A stretch of 64,000 nucleotides of DNA. It comes from Paenibacillus mendelii. Lineage in GTDB: Bacteria > Bacillota > Bacilli > Paenibacillales > Paenibacillaceae. Below, piece by piece: positions 16,479 through 25,485 of the stretch; positions within the stretch are counted from its first letter, which is position 1, and the number at the start of each line of letters is the position of its first letter. The position numbers and the translations under genes are program-made. Location: positions 1 through 64,000 of the forward strand of contig NZ_JANHOF010000014.1 of NCBI RefSeq assembly GCF_024498075.1, given 5' to 3'. The notes under the pieces are model-generated. The model worked only from the letters and a program-made list of their open reading frames with translations. It did not search any database and was not told the origin of the DNA.

Positions 16479-17570
16479 TTATTCCACCCGAGCCGAGACA
16501 TTCTGCGCAGTGACGCACAACTCGCCCGCCTTGAAGGCGTGCTCCTGAGTCATAGCATCCTCCGTCCGGTTCAAGCAATCCATAATAAGCTCTCCGAAGA
16601 AAGGAAACCCGACCTGGCCGCCTACTGCATAATGGTACTCACCCTCATGATTCGTGAAGTAGACGTGATCCCCCCGTTTATCGCGGGCAACATCGATATA
16701 TTTGCGCAGCTCGATAAAACCATCGGTACCGAGAATGATGGTCCGCCCGTCGCCCCAGGTGCCAAGACCGTCCGGCGTGAGCCAGTCCACGCGGAAGTAG
16801 TTCGTCGCCCCATTGTCCCCAATGAGTGTCGCATCTCCGAAATCCTCAAGCTCCGGATAATCCGGATTATTGTAGTTCGCAACCTTGCTGTGCGCAACCT
16901 TGGCGTCCTTACAGCCGGCATAGAACAGAAACTGCTCGATCTGATGGCTTCCAATATCACACAGAATGCCGCCATATTGCGCTTTGCGGAAAAACCAATC
17001 CGGCCGCGAAGCTTTGTTCAAGCGGTGAGGCCCCGTGCCAATCACCTGAACGACCCGGCCAATCGCACCTTCGCGCACGAGGCGTCCGGCGTAGACCGCA
17101 CTCTCGTTATGCAGCCGCTCACTGTAATAAACCATGTATTTGCGGCCGGTTTCGGCAGCCTTTCGTCGCGCGGCCGACACCTGTTCCAAGGTCGTGAAGG
17201 GCGTTTTGTCCGTAAAATAGTCTTTACCATGGTCCATAACCGTCAGGCCAAGCGCCGCACGCTCCGAGGGTACTGCGGCAGCAGCAACGAGCCTCACTTC
17301 CGCGTCCTGAAGAATAACCTCGGGCGAAGAAGCTGCCTGAACGCCCGGGTAAGCTTTTAAGAAGCTGGCCAGTTTCGCCGGATCCGGATCGTATACCCAT
17401 TTGAGCGTGCCGCCCGCTTCAATTAGACCATTGCATTGTCCATAGATATGTCCGTGGTCAAGTGCCATGGCTGCAAAGGTAAACTCGCCAGGGCCGCATA
17501 CCGGCGATGGCTTAACGACGGAAACCGGCGCATAGTTCATACCGTCGGTACGATTAAAGGAAGATGCCAT
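16479..17570 (-). CDS. Gfo/Idh/MocA-family oxidoreductase
   Basis: The 363-residue protein has an N-terminal NAD(P)-binding region and the family C-terminal substrate domain. The usual E-K-P motif reads T-D-K-T-P (about residues 119-123), which keeps the catalytic lysine. GILCDIGSHQIEQFLFYAG (about residue 207 on) is typical of sugar dehydrogenases that bind the substrate through Asp and His. A cytoplasmic sugar or sugar-acid dehydrogenase is expected. The N-terminus has an unusual Pro/Val-rich stretch and no classic GxGxxG, so the start or cofactor site is atypical. It lies between the AraC regulator and a second oxidoreductase. Confidence 0.78.
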   Translation of the reverse strand: MASSFNRTDGMNYAPVSVVKPSPVCGPGEFTFAAMALDHGHIYGQCNGLIEAGGTLKWVYDPDPAKLASFLKAYPGVQAASSPEVILQDAEVRLVAAAAVPSERAALGLTVMDHGKDYFTDKTPFTTLEQVSAARRKAAETGRKYMVYYSERLHNESAVYAGRLVREGAIGRVVQVIGTGPHRLNKASRPDWFFRKAQYGGILCDIGSHQIEQFLFYAGCKDAKVAHSKVANYNNPDYPELEDFGDATLIGDNGATNYFRVDWLTPDGLGTWGDGRTIILGTDGFIELRKYIDVARDKRGDHVYFTNHEGEYHYAVGGQVGFPFFGELIMDCLNRTEDAMTQEHAFKAGELCVTAQNVSARVE

Positions 17571-17648
17571 ATCTTTGAAACCCCACTTTCTTTTGGCCCA
17601 ATGGCCGGTTGACGTTCAAGGTGTCTTTCATGCGGGAGGTATTCAATA

Positions 17649-18815
17649 CTAGAACGTCCCCGTTAAATCCGCAGGCTTCGCATCTGTCTGTACCTGCGCT
17701 TTACGCGAAGACGATTCAGCAATACGCTTATTCAACTCGGCTTCGTGAAGCGCTTCGTCCAATGGCAGGTCTACCCAGCCGTCGATCCAGGTCGACAGAT
17801 GGATCGCATTGGATATCGTCAGCCCATGAATGCCTTCTTCGCCGGGAGCGATTAGTGGCGTGCCGTTCAATACGGCGTCGGTAAAATTCTGGATAATGCC
17901 GACATGCTCCGTACTCCCGCCATGAATCGGCACCTCAACCTTCCAGCACTCCGGCGCGCCGAATGCTTCTTTGTTGCGTGCATTGAACGCCCGCTCCGAC
18001 TCGCGCAATCGCCAGAATGTCAGCTTATCGTCTTCGATCACGATTTTGCCGCGGTCGCCTGTTACCTCAAAGCGGTTCGTACCAGGGGCTTCGCCGGTCG
18101 TCGTAATAAATACGCCCGTTGCGCCATTGGCATATTCCACGTAAGCCGTCACGTCATCCTCGACCTCAATGTTGCGATGCTTGCCGAACGCGCAGAACGC
18201 GCGGACTCTTACCGGCATCATGCCCGTCGTCCACTGCCACAAGTCCAAATTGTGGGGACATTGATTAATAAGAACGCCGCCGCCTTCTCCCGCCCATGTG
18301 GCCCTCCATGAGCCAGAGTCATAATAGGCTTGCGAACGATACCAATTCGTGATCAGCCAATTTGTCCGGCGGATTTCTCCCAGCTCCCCGGAAGCGATCA
18401 GCTCGCGCAACTTCCGGTACAGCGGATTCATCCGCTGGTTATATACGATGCCGAACGTCCTGCCGCTAGACGCAGCAGCCTCGTTCATCTCCCTCACCTG
18501 CTTCACGTAGACGCCCGCCGGCTTCTCAATCAATACATGCATCCCTTTATCGAAGGCTTGGATCGCTTCCGTAGGATGATCATAATGCGGTGTCGCAACG
18601 ATAACCGCATCCACGAGGCCCGAGTCAATCATGGATGACGAATCCTCAAAGACGGCTGCGCCGTTTAGGTGGGTGCGCGCCCATTCGCGCTTTGACTCGA
18701 AGCCGTCGCATACGGCCGTCAATTCCGCCCCTCTCACCTTGCCCGAGAGTAGGCTGTATGCATGGCCTGAGCCCATATTTCCAATACCAATTACACCGAA
18801 TCGCAACTTGCTCAT
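17649..18815 (-). CDS. Gfo/Idh/MocA-family oxidoreductase
   Basis: The 388-residue protein starts with the classic Rossmann motif GVIGIGNMGSGHAYSL (about residues 6-21). It carries the EKP catalytic-lysine motif in HVLIEKPAGVYVKQ and GGGVLINQCPHNLDLWQW in the substrate domain. The ATG at 18815 has GGAGG 10 bases upstream and overlaps the stop of the isomerase gene (ATGA), so the longer frame to 18914 is rejected. Members oxidise sugars, inositols or sugar acids. With UxuA and the isomerase, a uronate-derived substrate is plausible. Confidence 0.85.
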   Translation of the reverse strand: MSKLRFGVIGIGNMGSGHAYSLLSGKVRGAELTAVCDGFESKREWARTHLNGAAVFEDSSSMIDSGLVDAVIVATPHYDHPTEAIQAFDKGMHVLIEKPAGVYVKQVREMNEAAASSGRTFGIVYNQRMNPLYRKLRELIASGELGEIRRTNWLITNWYRSQAYYDSGSWRATWAGEGGGVLINQCPHNLDLWQWTTGMMPVRVRAFCAFGKHRNIEVEDDVTAYVEYANGATGVFITTTGEAPGTNRFEVTGDRGKIVIEDDKLTFWRLRESERAFNARNKEAFGAPECWKVEVPIHGGSTEHVGIIQNFTDAVLNGTPLIAPGEEGIHGLTISNAIHLSTWIDGWVDLPLDEALHEAELNKRIAESSSRKAQVQTDAKPADLTGTF

Positions 18816-19723
18816 GATTCCAATTCCTCCATCCAAGCTCGCATTTGTCTGCCATACGTTTGAAGCATCGTTACCGTATCGTAAGCGCCGCTGAAATCCT
18901 CTAGACCAAACCATCCTTCATAGCCGACTGCTTGCAAATCCGCCAGCACTTGTTTCCAAGGCACAATACCGCTTGCAATCGGCCGCCAGCCGCAAGAGAA
19001 AGCTACCGGATTGAGCGGATCCCCTTCGATGCCGCCAAGCCCAGCGGCTTGATCCGTATTGGGATGACCTGCAGCCGGTAACCAGCCAGCGTTCTTCACA
19101 TGCACATGAGCTAAATAAGGCCCTAACAGCTCCATGCCCATCCGATAGTTTTCGAAGCCTTCATGCACCATGTTCCCAGGATCTAACAAGGCGCCGATCA
19201 GATCGGGATCGAAACGCGAGATAAGCCGGTGAGTAAGGGATGCGCTTGGGGCGATGGTTTGGTGATGAACCTCCACCAGTGCCTTCAAGCCATAGGTTCT
19301 GGCGAGCGCCTCCACCTCGGTCAAATAGCCGACCGCCTGTTCAAACAGCTCGTTGTAATGACGCGAGCGGTTATATGGAGGTACTCCGACGCGAACCATG
19401 GCCACACCCAGCTTCTTGGCCAAGCGGAATACTTGCTCCGTCCCTTCCATATCTCCGCATGCAAGGTATGGCGCAAGCGCAATCGGTTTACGACCATGAC
19501 TTTTGGCCGCTTCGTCGAAGATTGCAATCTCAGCATCCGAAGCGTTTGGTGCGATCGTGCACCAATTATTTCCCCAGGGAGAAGGCTTCTCGGCGCGGAG
19601 GGCTTCTGGTGTTTCCTTGCAGCGCCACTCGATGCCCTCAATACCGGCAGCAGCAGCCTCCCTGCATAATTGATCCGGTGTCAGGTCAGGCGTTGCGACG
19701 GTAAATACAGATAATTTAACCAC
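18812..19723 (-). CDS. Sugar phosphate isomerase/epimerase family protein (TIM barrel)
   Basis: The 303-residue AP-endonuclease-2-type barrel resembles IolE/IolI and related xylose-isomerase-like enzymes. Metal-ligand candidates are Glu in ALVEVHHQT, Asp and His in LLDPGNMVHEGF and AHVHVKN, and Glu in GWFGLEDFSG. I prefer the GTG start at 19723 (GGGAG eight bases upstream) over the longer frame to 19768, which would overlap uxuA. It probably isomerises or epimerises an intermediate between UxuA and the two dehydrogenases. The substrate is not defined. Confidence 0.8.
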   Translation of the reverse strand: MVKLSVFTVATPDLTPDQLCREAAAAGIEGIEWRCKETPEALRAEKPSPWGNNWCTIAPNASDAEIAIFDEAAKSHGRKPIALAPYLACGDMEGTEQVFRLAKKLGVAMVRVGVPPYNRSRHYNELFEQAVGYLTEVEALARTYGLKALVEVHHQTIAPSASLTHRLISRFDPDLIGALLDPGNMVHEGFENYRMGMELLGPYLAHVHVKNAGWLPAAGHPNTDQAAGLGGIEGDPLNPVAFSCGWRPIASGIVPWKQVLADLQAVGYEGWFGLEDFSGAYDTVTMLQTYGRQMRAWMEELES

Positions 19724-19737
19724 AACTACTGCTCCCT

Positions 19738-20784
19738 TCAGCCTTTCGTTTTGGAGATCGCTTCCCATATCCCATTCAAATAGGTAGCGCCAAGAGCCCG
19801 GTCATACAAGCCATAGCCCGGTCTGCCTTGCTCTCCCCATATCATCCGGCCGTGGTCTGGGCGAAGCGGTCCATCGAAATCAGTCTCCCAAAGTGCCTCC
19901 AGCACCCGCACCATGTCGATCGAGCCATCTGACGAAAGATGTGATGATTCTTGAAACGAACGTTCGCCCGTTCGCAAAATATTGCGCGTATGAGCAAAAT
20001 GAAGCTTTTTTTGCGACCCGAAATGTCGGATAATGGCGATGAGATCATTGTCCGGATCGGCACCAAGCGAGCCCGAACAGAATGTGATACCATTAGCAGG
20101 GCTATCTACATGCTCGGTAATCCGGCGCAGCTGGGCCATGTCCCCGACGATGCGCGGCAATCCAAAGATCGGCCAAGGCGGATCGTCCGGATGGATCGAC
20201 ATTCGGATGCCAACCTCCTCGGCTACGGGAATAACCCGCTCAAGGAAATAGGCCAGATTGCTCCAGAGTGTTTCTTCGGTAATATCCTTATAGCTATCAA
20301 TCAGCTGCTGCATGTTCTCTTTGGTGTAGCTTTCGTCCCACCCCGGCAGCGAAAGATCGCCTTTAACCGGGTCCATGCGGGAAATTGTCTCGTCCTCGAA
20401 TGTCAGCGTCGTCGAACCATCCTTGAGACGGTACGCGAGCTGAGAGCGGGTCCAATCAAACACCGGCATGAAATTGTAGCATACGACCGGAATACCGGCT
20501 TCGCCCAGATGACGAATGGTTTGATTGTAGTTTTCAATAAAATGGTCACGCGTAGGACAGCCGAGCTTGATGTCTTCGTGAATGGGAACACTCTCGATTA
20601 CCGCCAGCTCAAAGCCATGCGATTCCACCGTCCGCTTAAGCTCAGCGATGGATTCCTTCGGCCATATCTCGCCGACAGGAATATCGTATAAGGCGGTAAC
20701 AATGCCGGAAACGCCGGGAATTTGACGAATGCTGCCGAGGCTGACGGGATCGTTTGAACCGAACCAACGGAAAGTCATTTTCAT
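19738..20784 (-). CDS. uxuA: Mannonate dehydratase UxuA
   Basis: UxuA dehydrates D-mannonate to 2-keto-3-deoxygluconate in the glucuronate pathway. The 348-residue protein has the family's MTFRWFG opening, VVCYNFMPVFDWTR, RMSIHPDDPPWPIFGLPRI, ANGITFCSGSLGA and the C-terminal DHGRMIWGE metal-site segment. The ATG at 20784 is eight bases after GAGG. A GTG nine bases further upstream overlaps the ribosome binding site and is rejected. It is the first gene of the cluster. Confidence 0.92.
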   Translation of the reverse strand: MKMTFRWFGSNDPVSLGSIRQIPGVSGIVTALYDIPVGEIWPKESIAELKRTVESHGFELAVIESVPIHEDIKLGCPTRDHFIENYNQTIRHLGEAGIPVVCYNFMPVFDWTRSQLAYRLKDGSTTLTFEDETISRMDPVKGDLSLPGWDESYTKENMQQLIDSYKDITEETLWSNLAYFLERVIPVAEEVGIRMSIHPDDPPWPIFGLPRIVGDMAQLRRITEHVDSPANGITFCSGSLGADPDNDLIAIIRHFGSQKKLHFAHTRNILRTGERSFQESSHLSSDGSIDMVRVLEALWETDFDGPLRPDHGRMIWGEQGRPGYGLYDRALGATYLNGIWEAISKTKG

Positions 20785-21025
20785 AGACTGCACCTCATTT
20801 GGATGTTTGGTTGGATAGTGCTGCTGGTATGCCTTACATTCGCTTCAGCATCATTGTAGCACAGGGCGATTAAGGGCGAGCCTGGTTTACAAAGGAGCTT
20901 AACCACAGTCAAATGAATCCATGAAAAGGCGCTTTAGAATCAAGTTGTTGCTCGATTGAGTATCCACGGTATGGTTTTTCCGTTACAAGCAAATCAATAG
21001 AAGCATAATGAGGAGGAATTAAGGT

Positions 21026-21688
21026 ATGCGTCGCATGTCAGGAAACACGGTCGTGCTCGGCTTGTTCGCCATCGTTCTGGTCATCGGAGCAGCGATTGGA
21101 TTTTATGTCTATAATCAAGCGGATTATTGGCACGAGTCGAAGGCCGATATCGGCCCATTGGAGAAGCGGTTGCACATCGTCATCGAAGAGGCCAAAAAGG
21201 GGAATCAATTCGATATTGTCCATTATGAGGATGTTGAAGGCGGCATGATGGTTTTCACCAAAAAGAATGATGAGGCTGACGCAGTCAATCTTAGCGTTAA
21301 TTACATAAGAGTGAATGATGAAGACAAGCTGGAGTGGGCATGGGGCGGTGAATATGGCATAAGCTCCAATACGGACGATGCGGACCTGCTCTTTCAATAT
21401 GTAGGCAAGAACGAGCAGGATGCAGACCAGCCATCGCCCTTTCCTATTCTATATGGGGACCTCTTCAATCCAGCCATTGCGAGTATTGTGATCTCCGATC
21501 CAAACGGACTTCGGCAATCTGCCAGAATTATAAATGTAGGAAAGAATAAGCGTATTTGGGCGGCGTATTTGCCGGATTCAGCATCCGGGCCTCTATTTAC
21601 GATAGAGGGAATGAACCGTGACGGCAAGACAATCGCAATCGGTGAATTGAAGGATGGAACAATGGGGATGTCTAAGGCGATGCCTTAA
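21026..21688 (+). CDS. Membrane-anchored hypothetical protein
   Basis: The 220-residue protein has an N-terminal membrane anchor (about residues 8-30, VVLGLFAIVLVIGAAIGFYVY). An extracytoplasmic globular part follows, mostly beta-strand by inspection, with an acidic loop around residues 128-138. I recognise no family. GAGGAGG lies upstream of the ATG. It is transcribed convergently with the small protein gene at 21784, sharing a terminator. Confidence 0.6.
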   Translation: MRRMSGNTVVLGLFAIVLVIGAAIGFYVYNQADYWHESKADIGPLEKRLHIVIEEAKKGNQFDIVHYEDVEGGMMVFTKKNDEADAVNLSVNYIRVNDEDKLEWAWGGEYGISSNTDDADLLFQYVGKNEQDADQPSPFPILYGDLFNPAIASIVISDPNGLRQSARIINVGKNKRIWAAYLPDSASGPLFTIEGMNRDGKTIAIGELKDGTMGMSKAMP

Positions 21689-21729
21689 TGGGCAGTGCTG
21701 ATACCGGAAAGGAACGATGCTATGCAATA

Positions 21730-21762
21730 AAAACTCCCTGCCGGTAAAGCCCGGAGGGAGTT
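21730..21762. terminator. Terminator between converging genes
   Basis: AACTCCCTCCGGGC and CCGGCAGGGAGTT pair on the minus strand, followed by TTTATT. On the plus strand it ends the membrane-anchored protein gene. Confidence 0.75.
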
Positions 21763-21783
21763 ATGTTCATGTTCTTGGAAGAA

Positions 21784-22020
21784 CTAATAATCGCTTGATA
21801 GCTTCCTCACACCGCGGAACGGGGCAAGCGGCTGAATACGGTTCATCCATGTTCGGCTTGCGGAGCGTTCCTGCTCCATTCGTTCGTCCTGGGCAGGCAG
21901 CTGTTCGGTCGTCAGCAGGGAAGCAATACCCGCATAGGCGGATGCCAACTGGTGCTGCTGCTCACGGATCACGTCGTCAATCGTGAGATTCACCTGAGCA
22001 TGCTTCGCTTGATCTCCCAT
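21784..22020 (-). CDS. Small hypothetical protein with DDVxREQ motif
   Basis: This 78-residue protein has AGGAGGAG before its ATG and sits 17 bases downstream of the DUF4062 gene on the same strand, so the two are probably co-transcribed. Residues 12-32 (LTIDDVIREQQHQLASAYAGI) closely resemble a segment of the small frame at 23242 on the other side of the DUF4062 gene. No family is recognised. The C-terminal half is basic and polar. Confidence 0.6.
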   Translation of the reverse strand: MGDQAKHAQVNLTIDDVIREQQHQLASAYAGIASLLTTEQLPAQDERMEQERSASRTWMNRIQPLAPFRGVRKLSSDY

Positions 22021-22037
22021 ATACTCTCCTCCTGCTG

Positions 22038-23210
22038 CTACAAAATAAAACGAACTAGATTCAGGATATCACCGTTGGCGCGAATTTTCAACAACCCCGC
22101 ATACAGCTCGTCCATTCTTTCGTTGAATATTGCGTTGTCCACCGACTGTTCCTCGATTGGAAAATGAACCGTAAGAACGTAGTTCCCGAACACATGGCAT
22201 AAATAGATGAGCCTGTCCGTATAAAACACCGAGGATGACGAAAGCTTCCCGTCTCCTGGCTGTGCAGATGCCAGCGCCTCCCCGTAAGCAAGCGTTACAT
22301 ATGAGTCCGAATCCTCCTGCGGAATTTGAATCTGCCGCGGATTCGCCAAACCCGACCTTGCAACGAGGTCAAAGAAGCCGCTGCCGTCATATAGATATAA
22401 AGAAGTGCCCTCGCTATTCCCTACTTTGACAAGCTCAGATATAATTCCCGCCCCTTCGTCGAAGTAAATCGTTCCGCCCTTCAAGCTCCCTTGAGCTTTA
22501 CGGAGCAGATCGTCATACCGAACCATCTTGATCTCTTCAATTAAAGGAAAGAAATCATCCAGAAAGCGATTGTATAGCTGAAATCTCTCCGATGCCGAAA
22601 TAACGCTGTCCAGCGACTGCAGCTGGCGATTATTGCGAAGCGTGATATGATCCTCGAGCGTCGCGCTCAGCTCCTTCTTCAAGACGTGGATGATATCGTC
22701 GGAGCTGTGGAATCCGAATATCCAAGGCACGACTTGATAGGCATCGTTCAGGATGGCGAGCACTTCCCTCTTCACTGATAAATTACCCATCTTGGCAATG
22801 ATTTCATCAAATGTTGGCGCCTCTGTGCTTCCATCTTCCGATTCGCGCGTACGCAGCTGCCGGAAGATGCGCAAATATTCCTTGAAGTAAATATTTTTAA
22901 TGTAGTCCTCTACAAAGACGTACAGCGTCTTGTTCGCCGCGATGGCTTTTTTCAATTCGAGATGCGTAACGCTTTTATTTTGCTCGGGAACGACATAACC
23001 TACTTCATAGCCGATAATAAGGATGTAGATGTGCGACTGCTCCACCGCCCTCAGGCAGGTGGTAAGCATTGATGCCGATTGATTCTTCGCGAAGGCATCG
23101 GCTTCGAACAGCACCGGCTGATGCCCCGCCTTCTCGATGAAGGTACCCACCTGCTGGCGAATCTCCTCGAGCCCGCTGGATACCGAGCTGACAAACAATT
23201 TAGTCGCCAA
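22038..23210 (-). CDS. DUF4062 domain protein with uncharacterised C-terminal domain
   Basis: The 390-residue protein begins with a DUF4062-type domain (about residues 3-115): KLFVSSVSSGLEEIRQQV, then SHIYILIIGYEVGY and KSVTHLELKKAIAANKTLYVFVED. This Rossmann-like fold is related to TIR-type folds and is common at the N-terminus of signalling and putative defence proteins. A helical linker leads to a C-terminal half (about 205-385) that may be a GAF-like sensor (GTSLYLYDGSGFFDLVARSG). No NTPase P-loop is visible. The start is TTG, nine bases after GGAGG. The small gene at 21784 follows it. Confidence 0.72.
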   Translation of the reverse strand: MATKLFVSSVSSGLEEIRQQVGTFIEKAGHQPVLFEADAFAKNQSASMLTTCLRAVEQSHIYILIIGYEVGYVVPEQNKSVTHLELKKAIAANKTLYVFVEDYIKNIYFKEYLRIFRQLRTRESEDGSTEAPTFDEIIAKMGNLSVKREVLAILNDAYQVVPWIFGFHSSDDIIHVLKKELSATLEDHITLRNNRQLQSLDSVISASERFQLYNRFLDDFFPLIEEIKMVRYDDLLRKAQGSLKGGTIYFDEGAGIISELVKVGNSEGTSLYLYDGSGFFDLVARSGLANPRQIQIPQEDSDSYVTLAYGEALASAQPGDGKLSSSSVFYTDRLIYLCHVFGNYVLTVHFPIEEQSVDNAIFNERMDELYAGLLKIRANGDILNLVRFIL

Positions 23211-23241
23211 TCACTCTCGCCTCCGATTTCATATAGGAAAG

Positions 23242-23379
23242 ATGGGATTCCTGTTGAAAAAAGAAATCAAGCCCTCCCGTTCGCTCGACGATGTGCGCCG
23301 GGAACAGAGCCTCGCGCTCGAATCTGCTTATTACGCGCTAGTTCAGCTAAAGCGCAGTACTGCACACCGCCGTCCGTAG
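23242..23379 (+). CDS. Small hypothetical protein related to the 21784 gene product
   Basis: This short frame of about 45 residues contains SLDDVRREQSLALESAYYAL, which shares D-D-V-x-R-E-Q, Leu and S-A-Y spacing with residues 13-32 of the protein encoded at 21784. It is oriented away from the DUF4062 gene. AGGAAAG abuts the ATG at 23242. A TTG at 23254 would give better spacing, so the start is uncertain. The shared motif is the main reason to think it is real. Confidence 0.45.
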   Translation: MGFLLKKEIKPSRSLDDVRREQSLALESAYYALVQLKRSTAHRRP

Positions 23380-23444
23380 CTGCTGCTTTTCCTTAGCATG
23401 CATCTCGTACTTGGTATTCTGGATCGGCTAGTCTCCGCTGATGA

Positions 23445-24695
23445 CTAAGTTACAATAATTAATTCCTCTGACGACTTGGTAAGCTGACGGGCTCCTTGAG
23501 CCGTGACCACATAGCTGTTCTCAATGCCGACGACGCCACGCCCGGGAAATGTAAACTTCGGCTCGACGGCAATGACCATGCCGGGCTCAAGCGGATCGGT
23601 GAAGCCGCGTGCTAGTACCGGCCATTCATCGACTTCCAGCCCGATACCGTGACCAAGAAACTTCACCTGATTCACGCCATATCCCATAAAGTGCTGGGAT
23701 AATCCCGCATCCGCCGCTTGTGTAAGCGCTGCGGCATAGAGCGATTCGCTTGGCGTTCCGGGTAACATAAGCCGCTCGGTCTCGCGCATAATCGCTACTG
23801 ACTGCTTGTAGGCGGCAGCCAGATCGTCCGGTAAGCTGCCAATTACAGCCATGCGGGTTTGGTCGATCACGTAGCCGTCGATGCAGCAGCCGATATCGAT
23901 CAGAATCGGCTCGCCGCGGCCGATCACACGCCTGCTGACGCTCTGTGGTGCAGCCGGACCGAGTCCCCGGCCCCCGGCTGGACCGTCGAATGCGCTTGGT
24001 TCTGCAGCGGCGTCTCCCGCTCCCAGCATGCCGGTCATAATCTCCATGTTGTAGCTGCGCGTCCGCATCAGTCCGATGTGGCCGCGAATGCGAAGTCCAT
24101 ATTCGATACGGGCCATGAACGCGAGCTCGGTCATCCCTTCCTTCAGCTCGGCCACAGCTTCCGCCAGCGCTTCTGCAGCGGCAGCTGCGGCTGCTTCGAT
24201 TCGGCCGATTTCAAAGGCCGACTTGACCATGCGCAGCCGTCTGAGCATAGCGGAACCATCCGTCAAGACGCTTCTGCTTCCGCTTTCGCCGGCTATCACT
24301 TGGGCGAGCTTCGTATACGTCTGAGCTGGAAGCACATCCATCTCGGTCAAGATGGTTATCTCCTGACCGGAAGCGAACAGCTGCGGATAATCCTGCTTAA
24401 GCAGCAGCCTGAATGCGCGCAGGGAGGGAAGCGGTTCCACACGAACGGCCGATTCGGCTTGCGCCCGGTCAATGCTTCTCCTCACATAGAATACGGCGTT
24501 CCCCTCCGCGGGGACGAACACGTACCCTGCTTGCATAGATCCGGTCAAATAATAAAGCGCAATATGCTGCGTCGCCAGAAATCCGTCCGATCCTTGTGCG
24601 CGCAAGGCTTGCTGGAGCCGGTTGATCCGCGAGAGAAATTCTTGCTTGTCAGGTGCCTGTAAGCTCACATGAGAATGGTCACCCACCTTCATCAT
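23445..24695 (-). CDS. M24-family metallopeptidase (Xaa-Pro peptidase type)
   Basis: The 416-residue protein has an N-terminal creatinase-like domain (about residues 15-160) and a pita-bread catalytic domain. The metal ligands are visible as Asp in ILIDIGCCIDGY, Asp in YVIDQTRMAV, His in FLGHGIGLEVDE, Glu in VIAVEPKF and Glu in VGIENSYVV. It is probably a cytoplasmic Xaa-Pro dipeptidase or aminopeptidase. A Gly/Ala-rich insertion (about 228-258) sits between the N-terminal part of the catalytic domain and the first metal ligand. It stands alone, with a terminator-like hairpin upstream. Confidence 0.88.
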   Translation of the reverse strand: MMKVGDHSHVSLQAPDKQEFLSRINRLQQALRAQGSDGFLATQHIALYYLTGSMQAGYVFVPAEGNAVFYVRRSIDRAQAESAVRVEPLPSLRAFRLLLKQDYPQLFASGQEITILTEMDVLPAQTYTKLAQVIAGESGSRSVLTDGSAMLRRLRMVKSAFEIGRIEAAAAAAAEALAEAVAELKEGMTELAFMARIEYGLRIRGHIGLMRTRSYNMEIMTGMLGAGDAAAEPSAFDGPAGGRGLGPAAPQSVSRRVIGRGEPILIDIGCCIDGYVIDQTRMAVIGSLPDDLAAAYKQSVAIMRETERLMLPGTPSESLYAAALTQAADAGLSQHFMGYGVNQVKFLGHGIGLEVDEWPVLARGFTDPLEPGMVIAVEPKFTFPGRGVVGIENSYVVTAQGARQLTKSSEELIIVT

Positions 24696-24733
24696 TCACC
24701 CCCACAATTTACGTATTCTTCCTAATTAGAACA

Positions 24734-24782
24734 AAAGAGCAGCCCGCTCGTCAACTTTCAACGAGCTTTCGCCGTTCTTATT
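24734..24782 (-). repeat. Hairpin element, copy A
   Basis: GAGCAGCC-C-GCTCGTCAACTT and related bases form a hairpin with T-rich tail on the minus strand. It closely resembles the element at 25486-25533 (about 80 percent identical by eye over some 45 bases). The two copies bracket an AT-rich gene. Confidence 0.5.
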
Positions 24783-24982
24783 ATTAGCCTAATTCTTCAT
24801 CCGGGCAGGATAGATAGTTGCACGCTCAGAAATCCTTGGTGTATTTCAGAGATAAAGGATGCAAGGATCCTCAATGTAGTTTATGATCACCCTAGCGATT
24901 TCTTATTCTCCTGAATGATCATCACCTGACATCCGGACAAGGAGCTATCGTGATCCAAATGAACAAAAATAGAAGGTGACAA

Positions 24983-25426
24983 ATGAAAAAACTCACTATT
25001 ACATCATTCACGATCATTTTCGGGACGATTATTTCGTTTGTGCTATTTAGCTTTATTAGCAGTATGACCCCAACAGTAGATAATGTGGGTGGAAATGGAA
25101 ATCTCGCTTTACTCTTCTGGGTCCCAGCTTTTTCTATTTGTCTTGCTGTATGCTTTAATATGTATCAACTTACTCTGTCGTTCGCTAGATCTCTAGACCG
25201 TCATATCATCGTTATTGCCGCTTATATTATGTCACTAGTATTCATTGTTGTTTTATATTGGGATGTACGATCGAATTGGATCTTAATCCATCATTTATCC
25301 CTCTATCCGCATATGTCGTCGCAGCTGTTTAATAATATCATTTTTAATTTGTGGAACCTGATTACGTTATTAATCTTTAGCTTGTACATTGCCATCATCA
25401 ACGTTTGCTATACAGGTAGAACATAA
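24983..25426 (+). CDS. AT-rich orphan four-helix membrane protein
   Basis: The 147-residue product has four predicted membrane segments (about residues 5-27, 42-63, 74-92 and 118-139) and short loops. I recognise no family. AGAAGGTGA lies just before the ATG. Codon choice is clearly AT-rich compared with all neighbours, and related hairpin copies lie about 200 bases upstream and 60 bases downstream. This suggests the gene arrived by transfer or belongs to a small mobile cassette. Confidence 0.55.
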   Translation: MKKLTITSFTIIFGTIISFVLFSFISSMTPTVDNVGGNGNLALLFWVPAFSICLAVCFNMYQLTLSFARSLDRHIIVIAAYIMSLVFIVVLYWDVRSNWILIHHLSLYPHMSSQLFNNIIFNLWNLITLLIFSLYIAIINVCYTGRT

Positions 25427-25485
25427 TCCCCCCTTAACCAACAAGAAAGCATATACACTTCTATATGTTTCAGTAAGAATAGAAC

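Noticed and set aside
16323..17360. 345-codon plus-strand frame opposite the first oxidoreductase
   Set aside because: It mirrors the GC-rich minus-strand gene, has no ribosome binding site and encodes an Arg/His/Leu-rich shadow product.
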